In this document: positions 17,428 to 25,869 of the stretch, piece after piece
Numbering within the stretch: position 1 is the stretch's first letter
How the letters are laid out: the number at the start of each line of letters is the position of its first letter
Assembly (NCBI RefSeq): GCF_001507855.1
Contig: NZ_LGEN01000002.1
Coordinates: 100,523-164,522, forward strand
Origin: Halomonas sp. 54_146
GTDB taxonomy: Bacteria > Pseudomonadota > Gammaproteobacteria > Pseudomonadales > Halomonadaceae
DNA length: 64,000 bases
Direction: 5' to 3'
Program-made: the position numbers and the translations under genes
The notes under the pieces: generated by a model
Told to the model about the DNA's origin: nothing
Seen by the model: only the letters and a program-made list of their open reading frames with translations
Databases searched by the model: none

Positions 17428-18366
17428 TCACATGGATGGCGATGCAATGACCACGCGATTACGCCCTTCCTGTTTAGCTTGATACATGGCTTTATCGGCA
17501 CGATCAAGTAGCCGAGTGTCGGAGCCTTCAACGTAGCTTGTGATTCCTGATGAGAGCGTAACCGTTAATTGATGCTCGGTAATGACGGCGTTGGCAACTG
17601 CTTCGCGAGCACGCTCCATACCCAAATAGGCTTCTTCGGCGTTTACTCCCGGCATAATGATCATAAACTCTTCACCGCCCAGGCGAATGTGCAGATCGGT
17701 ACCGCGCAGCGCTTTGCTCACTAAGGTAGTGATTTCTTGAAGTACGACGTCACCTGCGGCATGGCCATAGGTATCGTTAACCGCTTTGAAGTTATCCAGG
17801 TCATACATGGCGATGCTGAAGGGGGTGCCATAGCGCTCATAGCGCTGGATTTCCTCACCCATGCGCTGCAACCCGGCACGACGGTTAAGTAGCTCGGTTA
17901 ACTCATCGTGATGGGCAATATGATCCAGGCGTTCGTTGGCCTGCTTAAGCCGCTCTTCTAACTGTTTGCGCTGGGTGATATCGATGATAAAGGTGACTTT
18001 ACGCGGCTTGCCATCTTCACCCTCAATGCGGGCGGCTTCGGCAATAATGGTGCGGGTTTCGCCATTATGAGTGACGACATCCCACTCTTGGCGCAGCTCC
18101 TGGCTTTCGTTGCCTTGCATGAAGTCGTCGTGTAGGGCAGACAAAACGGCTCGGCTATCTTCCGGCACAACCAGGGTAAAGTGCTTGTCTAAAAGGTCCT
18201 CTTCCCGGTAGCCATAAAACTCACAGTAAGCTGGGTTGGCCATTTCAAAGCGGCCTTCAGGCGTGGTAATGCAAATACCAATAGGAGCCGCTTTAATCAC
18301 GTTTTCGGTATTGCGTTTTGAACGGTTAAATAACAGGTAGACCTGATCAGGGCTAATTTCTTTCAT
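17428..18366 (-). CDS. PAS-GGDEF diguanylate cyclase
   Basis: A 312-residue cytosolic protein: one PAS sensor domain (about 20-140, with an ENVIKAAPIGICITTPEGRFEM start and a PAC segment to FIIDITQRK), a short coiled linker, then a GGDEF domain (about 145-308). The active site reads RLGGEEF and a product-inhibition RxxD site (RGTD) lies five residues before it, so a catalytically active, feedback-inhibited c-di-GMP synthase is predicted. It overlaps the end of the EAL gene by 14 nt, implying translational coupling of opposing enzymes. The ligand of the PAS domain is unknown. Confidence 0.93.
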   Translation of the reverse strand: MKEISPDQVYLLFNRSKRNTENVIKAAPIGICITTPEGRFEMANPAYCEFYGYREEDLLDKHFTLVVPEDSRAVLSALHDDFMQGNESQELRQEWDVVTHNGETRTIIAEAARIEGEDGKPRKVTFIIDITQRKQLEERLKQANERLDHIAHHDELTELLNRRAGLQRMGEEIQRYERYGTPFSIAMYDLDNFKAVNDTYGHAAGDVVLQEITTLVSKALRGTDLHIRLGGEEFMIIMPGVNAEEAYLGMERAREAVANAVITEHQLTVTLSSGITSYVEGSDTRLLDRADKAMYQAKQEGRNRVVIASPSM

Positions 18367-19162
18367 TCACCGCTCCTGGGTCACTCTCTACTTCACTTTT
18401 TAAGGCGGCTAGTAGAGCCGTGATGTTGTCGCCGAGAGAGTTGACTGCCGGTTTGGCAAAGTAAAAGCCTTGCTGGCGAAAGATGCCAGCACGAGCCAGC
18501 CATAAGGCTTCGGCGCGGGTTTCTACCCCTTCTGCGATCAGCGTAGTGTCCAGCTCTTTGGCCAGTAAAATAATGGCATTGAGCAGTGCTTGACGCCGCG
18601 GGTCTTGATCGCAGTTCATGACCAGCTCACGGTCGATTTTCAGCTTGTCGGGGGTGAGGTCGGTGAGAAGATCCAGGTTGGCATAGCCGTTGCCAAAATC
18701 GTCTAGTGCGGTTTTAAACCCCATGGAACGATACGCATCGGTGATATTGCGTAGATGTTGGCGGTCACGCACTTTCTCGGTTTCGGTGATTTCAAAAATA
18801 AGCCGGTTGGTTGGCCAGCCAACGCGCTTGGAAACTTCTAACGTTGCCTGAATGCACGCTGCTGGCTCATAAACGGCGTTGGGCAGGAAGTTGATCGAAA
18901 GGTCGGTTTGCATGTTCAGCGCGCTGGCCATCTCTATTGCTTTAACCCGGCAGGCCTGGTCAAAGCGGTAAAGCAGCTCGTCGGTGACTTGTGAGATAAC
19001 GCTCCAGGCTGACTCCCCGTTCAAGCCGCGCACTAGCGCTTCATAGGTGACCACTTTCGCCAGTGAGATATCCACAATGGGTTGAAAGGCCATCGTGAAC
19101 TCAAAGGGCAGCTCGCCTTCGCAGCGCTTACATGTTCCGTTGACCCGCGCGCAGTTAGCCAT
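18353..19162 (-). CDS. EAL-domain c-di-GMP phosphodiesterase
   Basis: A 269-residue protein with an N-terminal Cys-rich segment (CARVNGTCKRC) and a full EAL domain. Metal/substrate residues are retained: EALVRG, Asn in SINFLP, FEITETE, LDDFGNGYANL, LKID, AEGVE and QQGFYFAKP. Phosphodiesterase activity is therefore expected, although loop 6 carries Asn where Thr is usual. The Cys cluster might bind metal or sense redox. It is the first gene of a two-gene operon with the diguanylate cyclase. The 318-bp spacer upstream (19163-19480) holds its promoter region and the terminator at 19363. Confidence 0.92.
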   Translation of the reverse strand: MANCARVNGTCKRCEGELPFEFTMAFQPIVDISLAKVVTYEALVRGLNGESAWSVISQVTDELLYRFDQACRVKAIEMASALNMQTDLSINFLPNAVYEPAACIQATLEVSKRVGWPTNRLIFEITETEKVRDRQHLRNITDAYRSMGFKTALDDFGNGYANLDLLTDLTPDKLKIDRELVMNCDQDPRRQALLNAIILLAKELDTTLIAEGVETRAEALWLARAGIFRQQGFYFAKPAVNSLGDNITALLAALKSEVESDPGAVNERN

Positions 19163-19362
19163 AATGTCTCCTGTTAAATGACGCTTGTTAATCTAGGGGT
19201 GCAGGCACTTGCTACTGGCACTGGTCGATTAGCGTGAAGGTGAATGGGTAATTAATACTAAAAAGTGGTTAACACTAGCTGATATTTACTACTGACAGTC
19301 TAGTCGTTTGTGTGTTTTTTGTATAGGTGTTGTATAGATTTAGAATGGGCTGTTATAGCGCC

Positions 19363-19389
19363 CAAAAAAAAGCGCCTAAAGAGGCGCTT
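19363..19389 (-). terminator. Intrinsic terminator after the CoA-transferase gene
   Basis: An 8-bp stem AAGCGCCT/AGGCGCTT with a 4-nt loop and an eight-base T run on the minus strand, about 90 nt past the CoA-transferase stop. Confidence 0.8.
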
Positions 19390-19480
19390 ATAAAAAGAGT
19401 GTGCTTATAAAAAAGCGGAATGAGTGACGGCGTGGGCTATCGCGTGGGTGGAAGAAAGCTCGCTGTTGGCGCGCGGCTTC

Positions 19481-20710
19481 TTAAATAACCCCCGCCGCCC
19501 GCAGCGCTTGGCGCTGTTCGGTGGTAATGCCGATCTCTTCCAAAACGCGTTCTGTATGCTCGCCTAACGAGGGGGGGGCAGTGTCAGCGCTCATTTGCTG
19601 GCCGTTAAAGCGAATCGGGTTCGCAACCAAGTCTACGTGGCCCGCTTGGCTGTGCGGCAGGGTCTGCTTAAGCCCGCGGGCTTTAACGTGAGGGTCATCG
19701 AATACGCGATCCAGCGTGTTAATCGGCCCGCAGGGCACGCCCACCGCTTCAAAGGCGGGAAGCCAATCATCAGTGCCACGCTGTACGAGGGCTGCTTCCA
19801 ACGTCGGCACCAGTAGCGCGCGGTTATTGACTCGGGCACCATTCGTCGCAAAGCGTGAATCTTCCGCCAATTCAGGCAATGCAAGCACTGCGCAAAACCG
19901 CTTGAACTGTTCGTCGTTACCCACGGCCACAATCATATGGCCATCCGCCGTGGCAAACGCTTGGTAAGGCACAATGTTGGGGTGTGCGTTACCCAGCCGC
20001 TGGGGCACATTGCCCGAGGTAAGGTAGTTGAGTGCCTGATTGGCGAGCACGCCCACCTGTACATCCATCAGCGCCATATCAATATGGCAGCCCTCACCGC
20101 TATCACGGCGCTGGTAAAGGGCGGCGAGCACTGCGTTGGCGGCGTATAACCCGGTGAAAATATCGGTAAACGCCACGCCGCTTTTCACTGGCCCGCCTCC
20201 TGGTTCACCATCGGGCTTGCCGGTGATACTCATAATTCCGCCCATGGCTTGGATCATAAAGTCGTAACCGGCGCGGTGAGCGTAGGGGCTTTCCTGGCCA
20301 AAACCGGTAATCGAGCAGTAAATCAGCTTAGGGTTGAGCGCTTTTAAGCTGGCGTAATCCAGGCCGTAGCGTTTTAAGCCGCCGACCTTAAAGTTTTCCA
20401 GCAGCACATCCGATTGAGCGACTAACTGCTTAATCACCGCTTGGCCTTCGGGCTTGGCCATATCAACAGTCACCGAACGCTTACCTCGGTTAGCGCACAG
20501 GTAATACGCTGATTCTTCGGTGCCTGAAAGCCAAGGAGGCCCCCAGTGGCGAGTGTCATCGCCGCTGCCGGGGCGCTCTACCTTAATCACATCCGCCCCC
20601 ATATCCGCAAGCATTTGCCCGCACCACGGCCCGGCCAGTACGCGGGAAATGTCGAGTACTTTAATGCCGGCCAGCGGTTTGGTTGGCTCACTCATAAGGG
20701 GCTTGCTCAT
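19481..20710 (-). CDS. CaiB/BaiF class III CoA-transferase, probably succinyl-CoA:glutarate CoA-transferase
   Basis: A 409-residue class III CoA-transferase: GIKVLDISRVLAGPWCGQMLADMGADVIKVE at the N-terminus (split over two contiguous conserved blocks), NRGKRSVTVD, the catalytic Asp in AGYDFMIQAMGG near residue 168, and GPINTLDRVFDDPHV late. It lies 68 bp downstream of glutaryl-CoA dehydrogenase on the same strand, the common arrangement for enzymes that activate glutarate with succinyl-CoA. Substrate assignment is by context. AAGGAA precedes the chosen ATG; an in-frame ATG five codons on is less likely. Confidence 0.88.
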   Translation of the reverse strand: MSKPLMSEPTKPLAGIKVLDISRVLAGPWCGQMLADMGADVIKVERPGSGDDTRHWGPPWLSGTEESAYYLCANRGKRSVTVDMAKPEGQAVIKQLVAQSDVLLENFKVGGLKRYGLDYASLKALNPKLIYCSITGFGQESPYAHRAGYDFMIQAMGGIMSITGKPDGEPGGGPVKSGVAFTDIFTGLYAANAVLAALYQRRDSGEGCHIDMALMDVQVGVLANQALNYLTSGNVPQRLGNAHPNIVPYQAFATADGHMIVAVGNDEQFKRFCAVLALPELAEDSRFATNGARVNNRALLVPTLEAALVQRGTDDWLPAFEAVGVPCGPINTLDRVFDDPHVKARGLKQTLPHSQAGHVDLVANPIRFNGQQMSADTAPPSLGEHTERVLEEIGITTEQRQALRAAGVI

Positions 20711-20778
20711 AAAGGCATCTTCCTTGGCTGATGGTGGTTAAGGGTCGCTGATCAGCGTTCTATAAAAATCAGTGCTTT

Positions 20779-21957
20779 TTAAAAGAACGACTGAATGCCG
20801 GTTTGTGCGCGGCCAAGAATCAGCGCGTGCACATCGTGGGTGCCTTCGTAGGTATTCACCGACTCCAGGTTGACCATATGACGAATCACGCCGTACTCGT
20901 CGGAAACACCGTTGCCGCCGTGCATGTCGCGGGCTACACGGGCGATATCCAGCGCTTTGCCGCAGTTGTTGCGTTTGATCAGCGAGATCATTTCCGGTGC
21001 CCAGTTGCCGCTATCCATCAAACGGCCTACCTGTAGCGCTGCCTGCAAGCCCAGGGTGATCTCGGTTTGCATATCGGCGAGTTTTTTCTGAATCAGCTGG
21101 TTGGCAGCCAGCGGGCGGCCAAACTGCTTGCGATCCAAGGTGTATTGGCGGGCTGCGTGCCAGCAGAATTCAGCGGTGCCCAACACTCCCCAAGCGATGC
21201 CGTAGCGCGCTTTGTTCAAACAGCCAAACGGGCCTTTCAGGCCGCTGACGTTAGGCAGCAGGTTCTCTTCGGGAACAAAAGCGTTGTCCAGCACGATCTC
21301 ACCGGTAATTGAGGCGCGCAGCGAGACTTTGCCTTCGATTTTTGGCGTAGTGAAACCTTCGGTGCCGCGCTCAACAATAAAGCCTTTGATTTGGTTATCG
21401 TGGGCAGCGGATTTCGCCCAGACCACCGCGATATCGGCAATCGGGCTGTTGGTGATCCACATTTTGGCACCGGTTAGGCGGTAGCCGCCGTCGACTTTTT
21501 CTGCACGGGTAATCATGCCGCCTGGGTCAGAGCCGTGGTCTGGTTCGGTTAAGCCAAAGCAGCCAACCATTTCACCGCTGGCAAGCTTGGGCAGGTATTT
21601 GTGCTTCTGCTCTTCAGAGCCGTAGGTCTCGATGGGGTACATGACCAGCGAGGACTGCACGCTCATGGCGGAACGGTAGCCAGAATCAACGCGCTCTACT
21701 TCACGGGCAATCAAACCGTAAGCCACGTGGTTAACGCCTGCGCCGCCGTACTCAGGGGAAACCGTGGCACCGAGCAGGCCAAGCTCACCCATTTCACTCA
21801 TGATTTCGCGGTCGAAACGCTCTTCACGGAAAGCGGTGAGTACACGCGGCTGCAGGTTTTCCTGGCAGTAATCGTAGGCCGCATCACGAATCTGGCGCTC
21901 TTCATCGGTGAGCTGTTGTTCCAGAAGTAGCGCGTCGTCCCAGTTAAAGTGTGTCAT
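20779..21957 (-). CDS. gcdH: Glutaryl-CoA dehydrogenase
   Basis: A 392-residue acyl-CoA dehydrogenase of the GCDH subfamily: [53 protein letters not shown] and catalytic Glu in [17 protein letters not shown]. It oxidises and decarboxylates glutaryl-CoA to crotonyl-CoA, passing electrons to ETF. I start at 21957, where the conserved N-terminus begins and AGGA precedes; the longer frame from 22032 adds 25 atypical residues. It forms an operon with the CoA-transferase. The GntR gene lies just upstream on the same strand. Confidence 0.94.
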   Translation of the reverse strand: MTHFNWDDALLLEQQLTDEERQIRDAAYDYCQENLQPRVLTAFREERFDREIMSEMGELGLLGATVSPEYGGAGVNHVAYGLIAREVERVDSGYRSAMSVQSSLVMYPIETYGSEEQKHKYLPKLASGEMVGCFGLTEPDHGSDPGGMITRAEKVDGGYRLTGAKMWITNSPIADIAVVWAKSAAHDNQIKGFIVERGTEGFTTPKIEGKVSLRASITGEIVLDNAFVPEENLLPNVSGLKGPFGCLNKARYGIAWGVLGTAEFCWHAARQYTLDRKQFGRPLAANQLIQKKLADMQTEITLGLQAALQVGRLMDSGNWAPEMISLIKRNNCGKALDIARVARDMHGGNGVSDEYGVIRHMVNLESVNTYEGTHDVHALILGRAQTGIQSFF

Positions 21958-22094
21958 GGCGTGTGGTCCTCGATGTGTTTGGTCGTCGTTATGGATGCTG
22001 TTGTGACTCAGTGCACTGCTGCTTTCCGTCAATGTATCGCCGTTTTTTTAAAATATCTACATTTTTTTAAAACGCAGAATTTAGCTTGTCGCGC

Positions 22095-22784
22095 TCATTC
22101 AATACCGCGTGCTTCAAGCACGCGGGTAATAATCGGCACTGGGGTCATCAAGTGGTCGCGCATTAGCGTGTCGGCTTCAGCGGTATCGCGAGCCAAAATG
22201 ACATCTACCAGGGCGGCGTGCTCCTGGCGCTTAAGCTCCAACGCCTGGGGCGACATCACGGTTTCCTGCAGCCACAGGTGGCGATAGCGCTCTACTTGGT
22301 CGAACAGGGTGTTGCGCATTTGCAGCAGGTGGGGGGAGTTGCAGCCACTGGCGATGGCCGTGTGAAACGCTTTATGACGTTGATCCCAAACATCGAGCAG
22401 ATCATCAGGGGTATTGATATCGGTGACTTTGGCCAGCCGGTGGGCGGTGGCCAGCACGGTGGCTTCCCAATCGTCATCGCCACGTTCTATCGCCAAGCGC
22501 AGAATCAGCCCTTCCAGCTGGGCGCGGGCATCGTAAATGTCGTTGAGTTCGGCCAGCGACATCGGTGCCACGCGGTAGCCGCGCTGGCTAATAGCCACCA
22601 CCAGGCGGTCGGCCACTAGCTGCGAGAGTGCTTCCCGCAGTGGCCCGGTGCTGGCACCGTAGTACTCTTTCAGGTGGCTCATTAACAGTTTTTGTTCAGG
22701 CGCATAGCGGCCACGGATAATGTCATGCTTAAGTTGACGGTAGGCGCTGATGGCGAGATTTTGGCGCGGCGCGTTGGGCTCCAT
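22095..22784 (-). CDS. GntR/FadR-type regulator, CsiR-like
   Basis: A 229-residue regulator: GntR winged HTH (AYRQLKHDIIRGRYAPEQKL, ASTGPLREALSQLVADRLV) and an all-helical FCD effector domain with metal-ligand His residues (AFHTAIA, MRDHLMTP). It is divergent from lhgO and upstream of gcdH, the arrangement expected for a glutarate-responsive repressor such as CsiR of E. coli. The effector is inferred from context only. AAGGAATTC precedes the ATG. Confidence 0.87.
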   Translation of the reverse strand: MEPNAPRQNLAISAYRQLKHDIIRGRYAPEQKLLMSHLKEYYGASTGPLREALSQLVADRLVVAISQRGYRVAPMSLAELNDIYDARAQLEGLILRLAIERGDDDWEATVLATAHRLAKVTDINTPDDLLDVWDQRHKAFHTAIASGCNSPHLLQMRNTLFDQVERYRHLWLQETVMSPQALELKRQEHAALVDVILARDTAEADTLMRDHLMTPVPIITRVLEARGIE

Positions 22785-22800
22785 ATGAATTCCTTAAACG

Positions 22801-22892
22801 AATATAGGGTTAGACCAATATAGGGGCGTGGCGATCAGCGTGAAGTAACGGCTATTCTCAATAAATATTAACAATTTGGCATAGGGTAAGAC
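22801..22892. promoter_or_regulatory. Repeated motifs in the GntR/lhgO divergent promoter region
   Basis: AATATAGGG occurs at 22801-22809 and 22817-22825, and ATAGGGTTAGAC (22804-22815) recurs as ATAGGGTAAGAC at 22881-22892, just before the lhgO start. The last copy also serves as the lhgO ribosome-binding region. These direct repeats are candidate operator half-sites; no strong dyad is visible. Confidence 0.35.
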
Positions 22893-22896
22893 ATTT

Positions 22897-24093
22897 ATGT
22901 GGGATTTCATCATTATCGGCGGCGGTATTTTGGGGATGTCGACGGCGATGCAGCTGCAGCAAGCCTATCCCGACAAGCGCCTGCTGGTGATCGAGAAAGA
23001 GAGCGGGCCTGCCAAACACCAAACCGGCCATAATAGCGGTGTCATTCATGCTGGGGTTTATTACACGCCGGGCAGTTTAAAAGCCAAGTTCTGCCTTGAG
23101 GGCAATCGCGCCACCCGGGAGTTTTGCGATCAGCATAACGTTAACTATGACATCTGCGGCAAACTGCTGGTGGCGACCAACCCATTGGAAAAGCAGCGCA
23201 TGGAAGCCCTTTGGCAGCGCACCGAGGCCAATGGGCTAGAACGCCAATGGCTGGAAGCGGGTGAGCTGCGCGAGCGTGAACCTAATATCACCGGGGTGGC
23301 GGGCATCTTTGTGCCTTCTAGCGGGATCGTTAATTACGCCGAGGTGACTCATGCCATGGCCGCAGAATTTATGCGTTTAGGCGGAGAGATTCGCTATAAC
23401 GCCGAGCTCACGGCGCTTGAAGAGCGTGCCGACGAGGTGGTGGCGACAACCACCGCAGATACCTTCACCAGCCGCTATTTGGTTTCTTGCTCAGGACTGA
23501 TGGCGGATCGCGTGATTGGTATGCTGGGCAAAGACCCAGGCTTTACGATCTGTCCGTTTCGTGGCGAGTACTACCTGCTTCCCGAGCGGCATAATCACAT
23601 TGTGAATCATCTGATTTATCCGATTCCCGACCCCGCCATGCCATTTTTGGGCGTTCATCTAACCCGCATGATTGATGGCACGGTGACCGTGGGGCCTAAC
23701 GCCGTACTTGCCCTGAAGCGCGAAGGCTATCGTAAGCAGGATTTATCGCTGCGTGATATGGGCCAGATGTTTACCCACCCCGGTATTTTAAAAGTGCTGG
23801 GCAAACACTTAAAACCGGGGCTGGTGGAAATGAAAAACTCGTTTTACAAGCGCGGTTATTTGGCGCTTGTGCAGAAGTATTGCCCCAGTATCACGGCAGA
23901 GGATTTAACCCCTTACCCGGCAGGGGTGCGCGCCCAGGCGGTTTCCAAAGACGGCAAGCTGGTGGACGATTTCCTGTTTGTGAATACCCGCCGCACCGTT
24001 AACGTGGGCAACGCGCCTTCGCCTGCGGCGACCTCGGCACTGCCCATTGGCGCTTACATAGTGGAACAAGTGAAAGCACAGCTGTGCCGATAA
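22897..24093 (+). CDS. lhgO: L-2-hydroxyglutarate oxidase/dehydrogenase
   Basis: A 398-residue FAD-dependent oxidoreductase of the DAO fold: FIIIGGGILGMSTAMQLQQ dinucleotide motif at the N-terminus, then HNSGVIHAGVYYTPGSLKA, FRGEYYLL and a late NVGNAPSPAATSALPIG that closes the FAD site. These are LhgO hallmarks. It oxidises L-2-hydroxyglutarate to 2-oxoglutarate, delivering electrons to quinone. In E. coli it pairs with the glutarate hydroxylase CsiD, which is not in this window. Here it may repair L-2HG made by side reactions, or csiD may lie elsewhere. Confidence 0.94.
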   Translation: MWDFIIIGGGILGMSTAMQLQQAYPDKRLLVIEKESGPAKHQTGHNSGVIHAGVYYTPGSLKAKFCLEGNRATREFCDQHNVNYDICGKLLVATNPLEKQRMEALWQRTEANGLERQWLEAGELREREPNITGVAGIFVPSSGIVNYAEVTHAMAAEFMRLGGEIRYNAELTALEERADEVVATTTADTFTSRYLVSCSGLMADRVIGMLGKDPGFTICPFRGEYYLLPERHNHIVNHLIYPIPDPAMPFLGVHLTRMIDGTVTVGPNAVLALKREGYRKQDLSLRDMGQMFTHPGILKVLGKHLKPGLVEMKNSFYKRGYLALVQKYCPSITAEDLTPYPAGVRAQAVSKDGKLVDDFLFVNTRRTVNVGNAPSPAATSALPIGAYIVEQVKAQLCR

Positions 24094-24148
24094 ATGCGCG
24101 AATAGCATCCAACGCACAAGCCGTGCTAACTTCTCATCCACCGCTTCT

Positions 24149-24201
24149 GGTTAGCTTTTTCTGATTAGCTTTTCCGGGTTAGCTTTTCTGTTTATCTTTT
24201 G
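24149..24201. repeat. Degenerate TTAGCTTTT tandem units
   Basis: Four consecutive units (GGTTAGCTTTTTCT, GATTAGCTTTTCC, GGGTTAGCTTTTCT, GTTTATCTTTTG) lie in the 201-bp spacer between lhgO and the TAXI gene. No terminator or promoter role is clear. Confidence 0.7.
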
Positions 24202-24294
24202 TGATAAGCAGGCAGACAGGCAGAAGCGGGGGCTTCAACACCTCCTTTATCGTCAACCATACCAATAAGTCCAAATAGGACGGAGGAAATGCTC

Positions 24295-25266
24295 ATGCGA
24301 ATTCTACGCTCTTTACCCTGCGCAGTAGCGGCGGCATCTATGCTCGCGGTCGCGCTTCCAGCAAGCGCCCAACAACTCTCTATCGCCACCGGCGGCACGG
24401 GCGGCGTGTACTATCCCATCGGTGGTGGTTTTGCCGAGATGATCAATAACCATATCGAAGGCGCGCAGGCAACGGCTGAAGTCACCGGTGCCTCGGTTGA
24501 AAATATGGGCTTGATCATGCGCGGTGACGCGGATCTTGCCCTGGCCTTGGCCGATACGGTCTATCAAGCGTATACCGGCACGGGTGATTTTGAAGACCGG
24601 CAGATTGAAAACACCCGCGCGCTGGCCTCGGTTTACCCCAACGCCGTGCAGCTGGTAACGCTTGCTGAATCGGATATCGAATCAATCGCTGACCTAGTCG
24701 GTAAGCGGGTTTCCGTTGGCGCACCGGGGAGCGGCACCGAGTTGAACGCCCGCGCGCTGCTGGAAGCTAATGGCGTCAGCTATGACGACTTCACTCCCCA
24801 GCGCTTTAACTTCAACGAAACGGCCGATGCGATTCGCGACGGCGATATCGACGCCGGTTTTTGGAGCGTAGGGCCGCCGACCAGCTCTATTCTCAACCTT
24901 GCCGCAACGCGTGATATCCGCCTGATTGGCCTTTCTGATGAAGAAATCGCCAATGCTCAGGAGGCAGAAGCAGTATTTGCGCCGTATGAGCTTGCCGCAG
25001 GTATGTATGACGGCATGGACGAAGCCGTTCAGACCATCGGTATTCCCAACGTTCTCGTGGTTAACGCGGATATGGACGACGAGCTGGCTTACCAGTTGAC
25101 CCAGCTGCTGTTTGAAAACACCGACGAGCTGATTGCCGTTCACCCAGCCGCTAACGACACCACCATTAAGTTCACCATGGACTCTACCCCAGTGCCGCTA
25201 CACCCCGGTGCGCTGCGCTATTTTGAAGAAGTCGGTGCTGACATTCCCGATCGTCTGCGTCCTTAA
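24295..25266 (+). CDS. TAXI-type TRAP transporter solute-binding protein
   Basis: A 323-residue periplasmic protein. The signal peptide is cleaved near ASA-QQL, followed by the TAXI signature ISIATGGTGGVYYPIG-like (LSIATGGTGGVYYPIGGG) and VGAPGSGTELNARALLEANG. I choose the second of two ATGs (24295) because GGAGG is eight bases upstream; the first ATG (24289) would be only two bases from it. It captures the substrate for the fused membrane permease two genes downstream. TAXI proteins typically bind dicarboxylates or amino acids such as glutamate. Confidence 0.92.
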   Translation: MRILRSLPCAVAAASMLAVALPASAQQLSIATGGTGGVYYPIGGGFAEMINNHIEGAQATAEVTGASVENMGLIMRGDADLALALADTVYQAYTGTGDFEDRQIENTRALASVYPNAVQLVTLAESDIESIADLVGKRVSVGAPGSGTELNARALLEANGVSYDDFTPQRFNFNETADAIRDGDIDAGFWSVGPPTSSILNLAATRDIRLIGLSDEEIANAQEAEAVFAPYELAAGMYDGMDEAVQTIGIPNVLVVNADMDDELAYQLTQLLFENTDELIAVHPAANDTTIKFTMDSTPVPLHPGALRYFEEVGADIPDRLRP

Positions 25267-25324
25267 TCGTTCAGTGACACGGTCATAAAAAGACTGTCAT
25301 AAGAACCGCCATAAGGAAATTGCC

Positions 25325-25837
25325 ATGCAGTGGCAGCAACGACTGGTGGCGCTACTGATTGCATGTTATCCGCTCGCCGAAGTGGGGGCTTCCCCCGCTT
25401 CGGCGTCGGCGTTTATGCGCTTAGCCGTGGTGACCGAGCAAGGCAGCATCCTGGTAGATGAAGCCGTAGCGGCTGACGGTCGCTGGTGTATTCAGTGGGA
25501 ACACTCCGTTGAGCACTTCACGGTGTTGGACTGCTATCGTAATGCAGAGGGCGTCATGCAATTGGAGCGTAGCCATCAACCTGATTTTGCCGCAGGGCTT
25601 GGGCATATCGTTGGCCGCGGCGAGCAGGTCTCTGATGGTGAGGGCGGTTACTGGATTAATGCAATTAACGAACCTGTCGCCAATAACCGCTATGTGTTGA
25701 GGGTGGGTTCGCCTGCCGTTAATCATCGCGTGGTGTGGCCAGGCGGTGAGCATTCTTCTGTGAGCCTAAGTGAGCATGCCGCCGGGCAACGCGTGACCAT
25801 TCAGTTAATAGCCTCTCACGCATCCCCGCGTAAATAA
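25325..25837 (+). CDS. DUF1850 protein, TRAP-associated
   Basis: A 170-residue protein with an N-terminal hydrophobic segment (LVALLIACYPLAEVGASPASA), probably a signal peptide, and a DUF1850 core (WCIQWEHSVEHFTVLDCYR). DUF1850 genes are repeatedly found between TAXI-binding-protein and fused-permease genes, as here (58 bp after one, 32 bp before the other). Two Cys residues could form a disulphide. It probably assists the transporter, but no function is established. Confidence 0.82.
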   Translation: MQWQQRLVALLIACYPLAEVGASPASASAFMRLAVVTEQGSILVDEAVAADGRWCIQWEHSVEHFTVLDCYRNAEGVMQLERSHQPDFAAGLGHIVGRGEQVSDGEGGYWINAINEPVANNRYVLRVGSPAVNHRVVWPGGEHSSVSLSEHAAGQRVTIQLIASHASPRK

Positions 25838-25869
25838 AAACGACATTAGTTAACGCTTCCGAGGACTTC

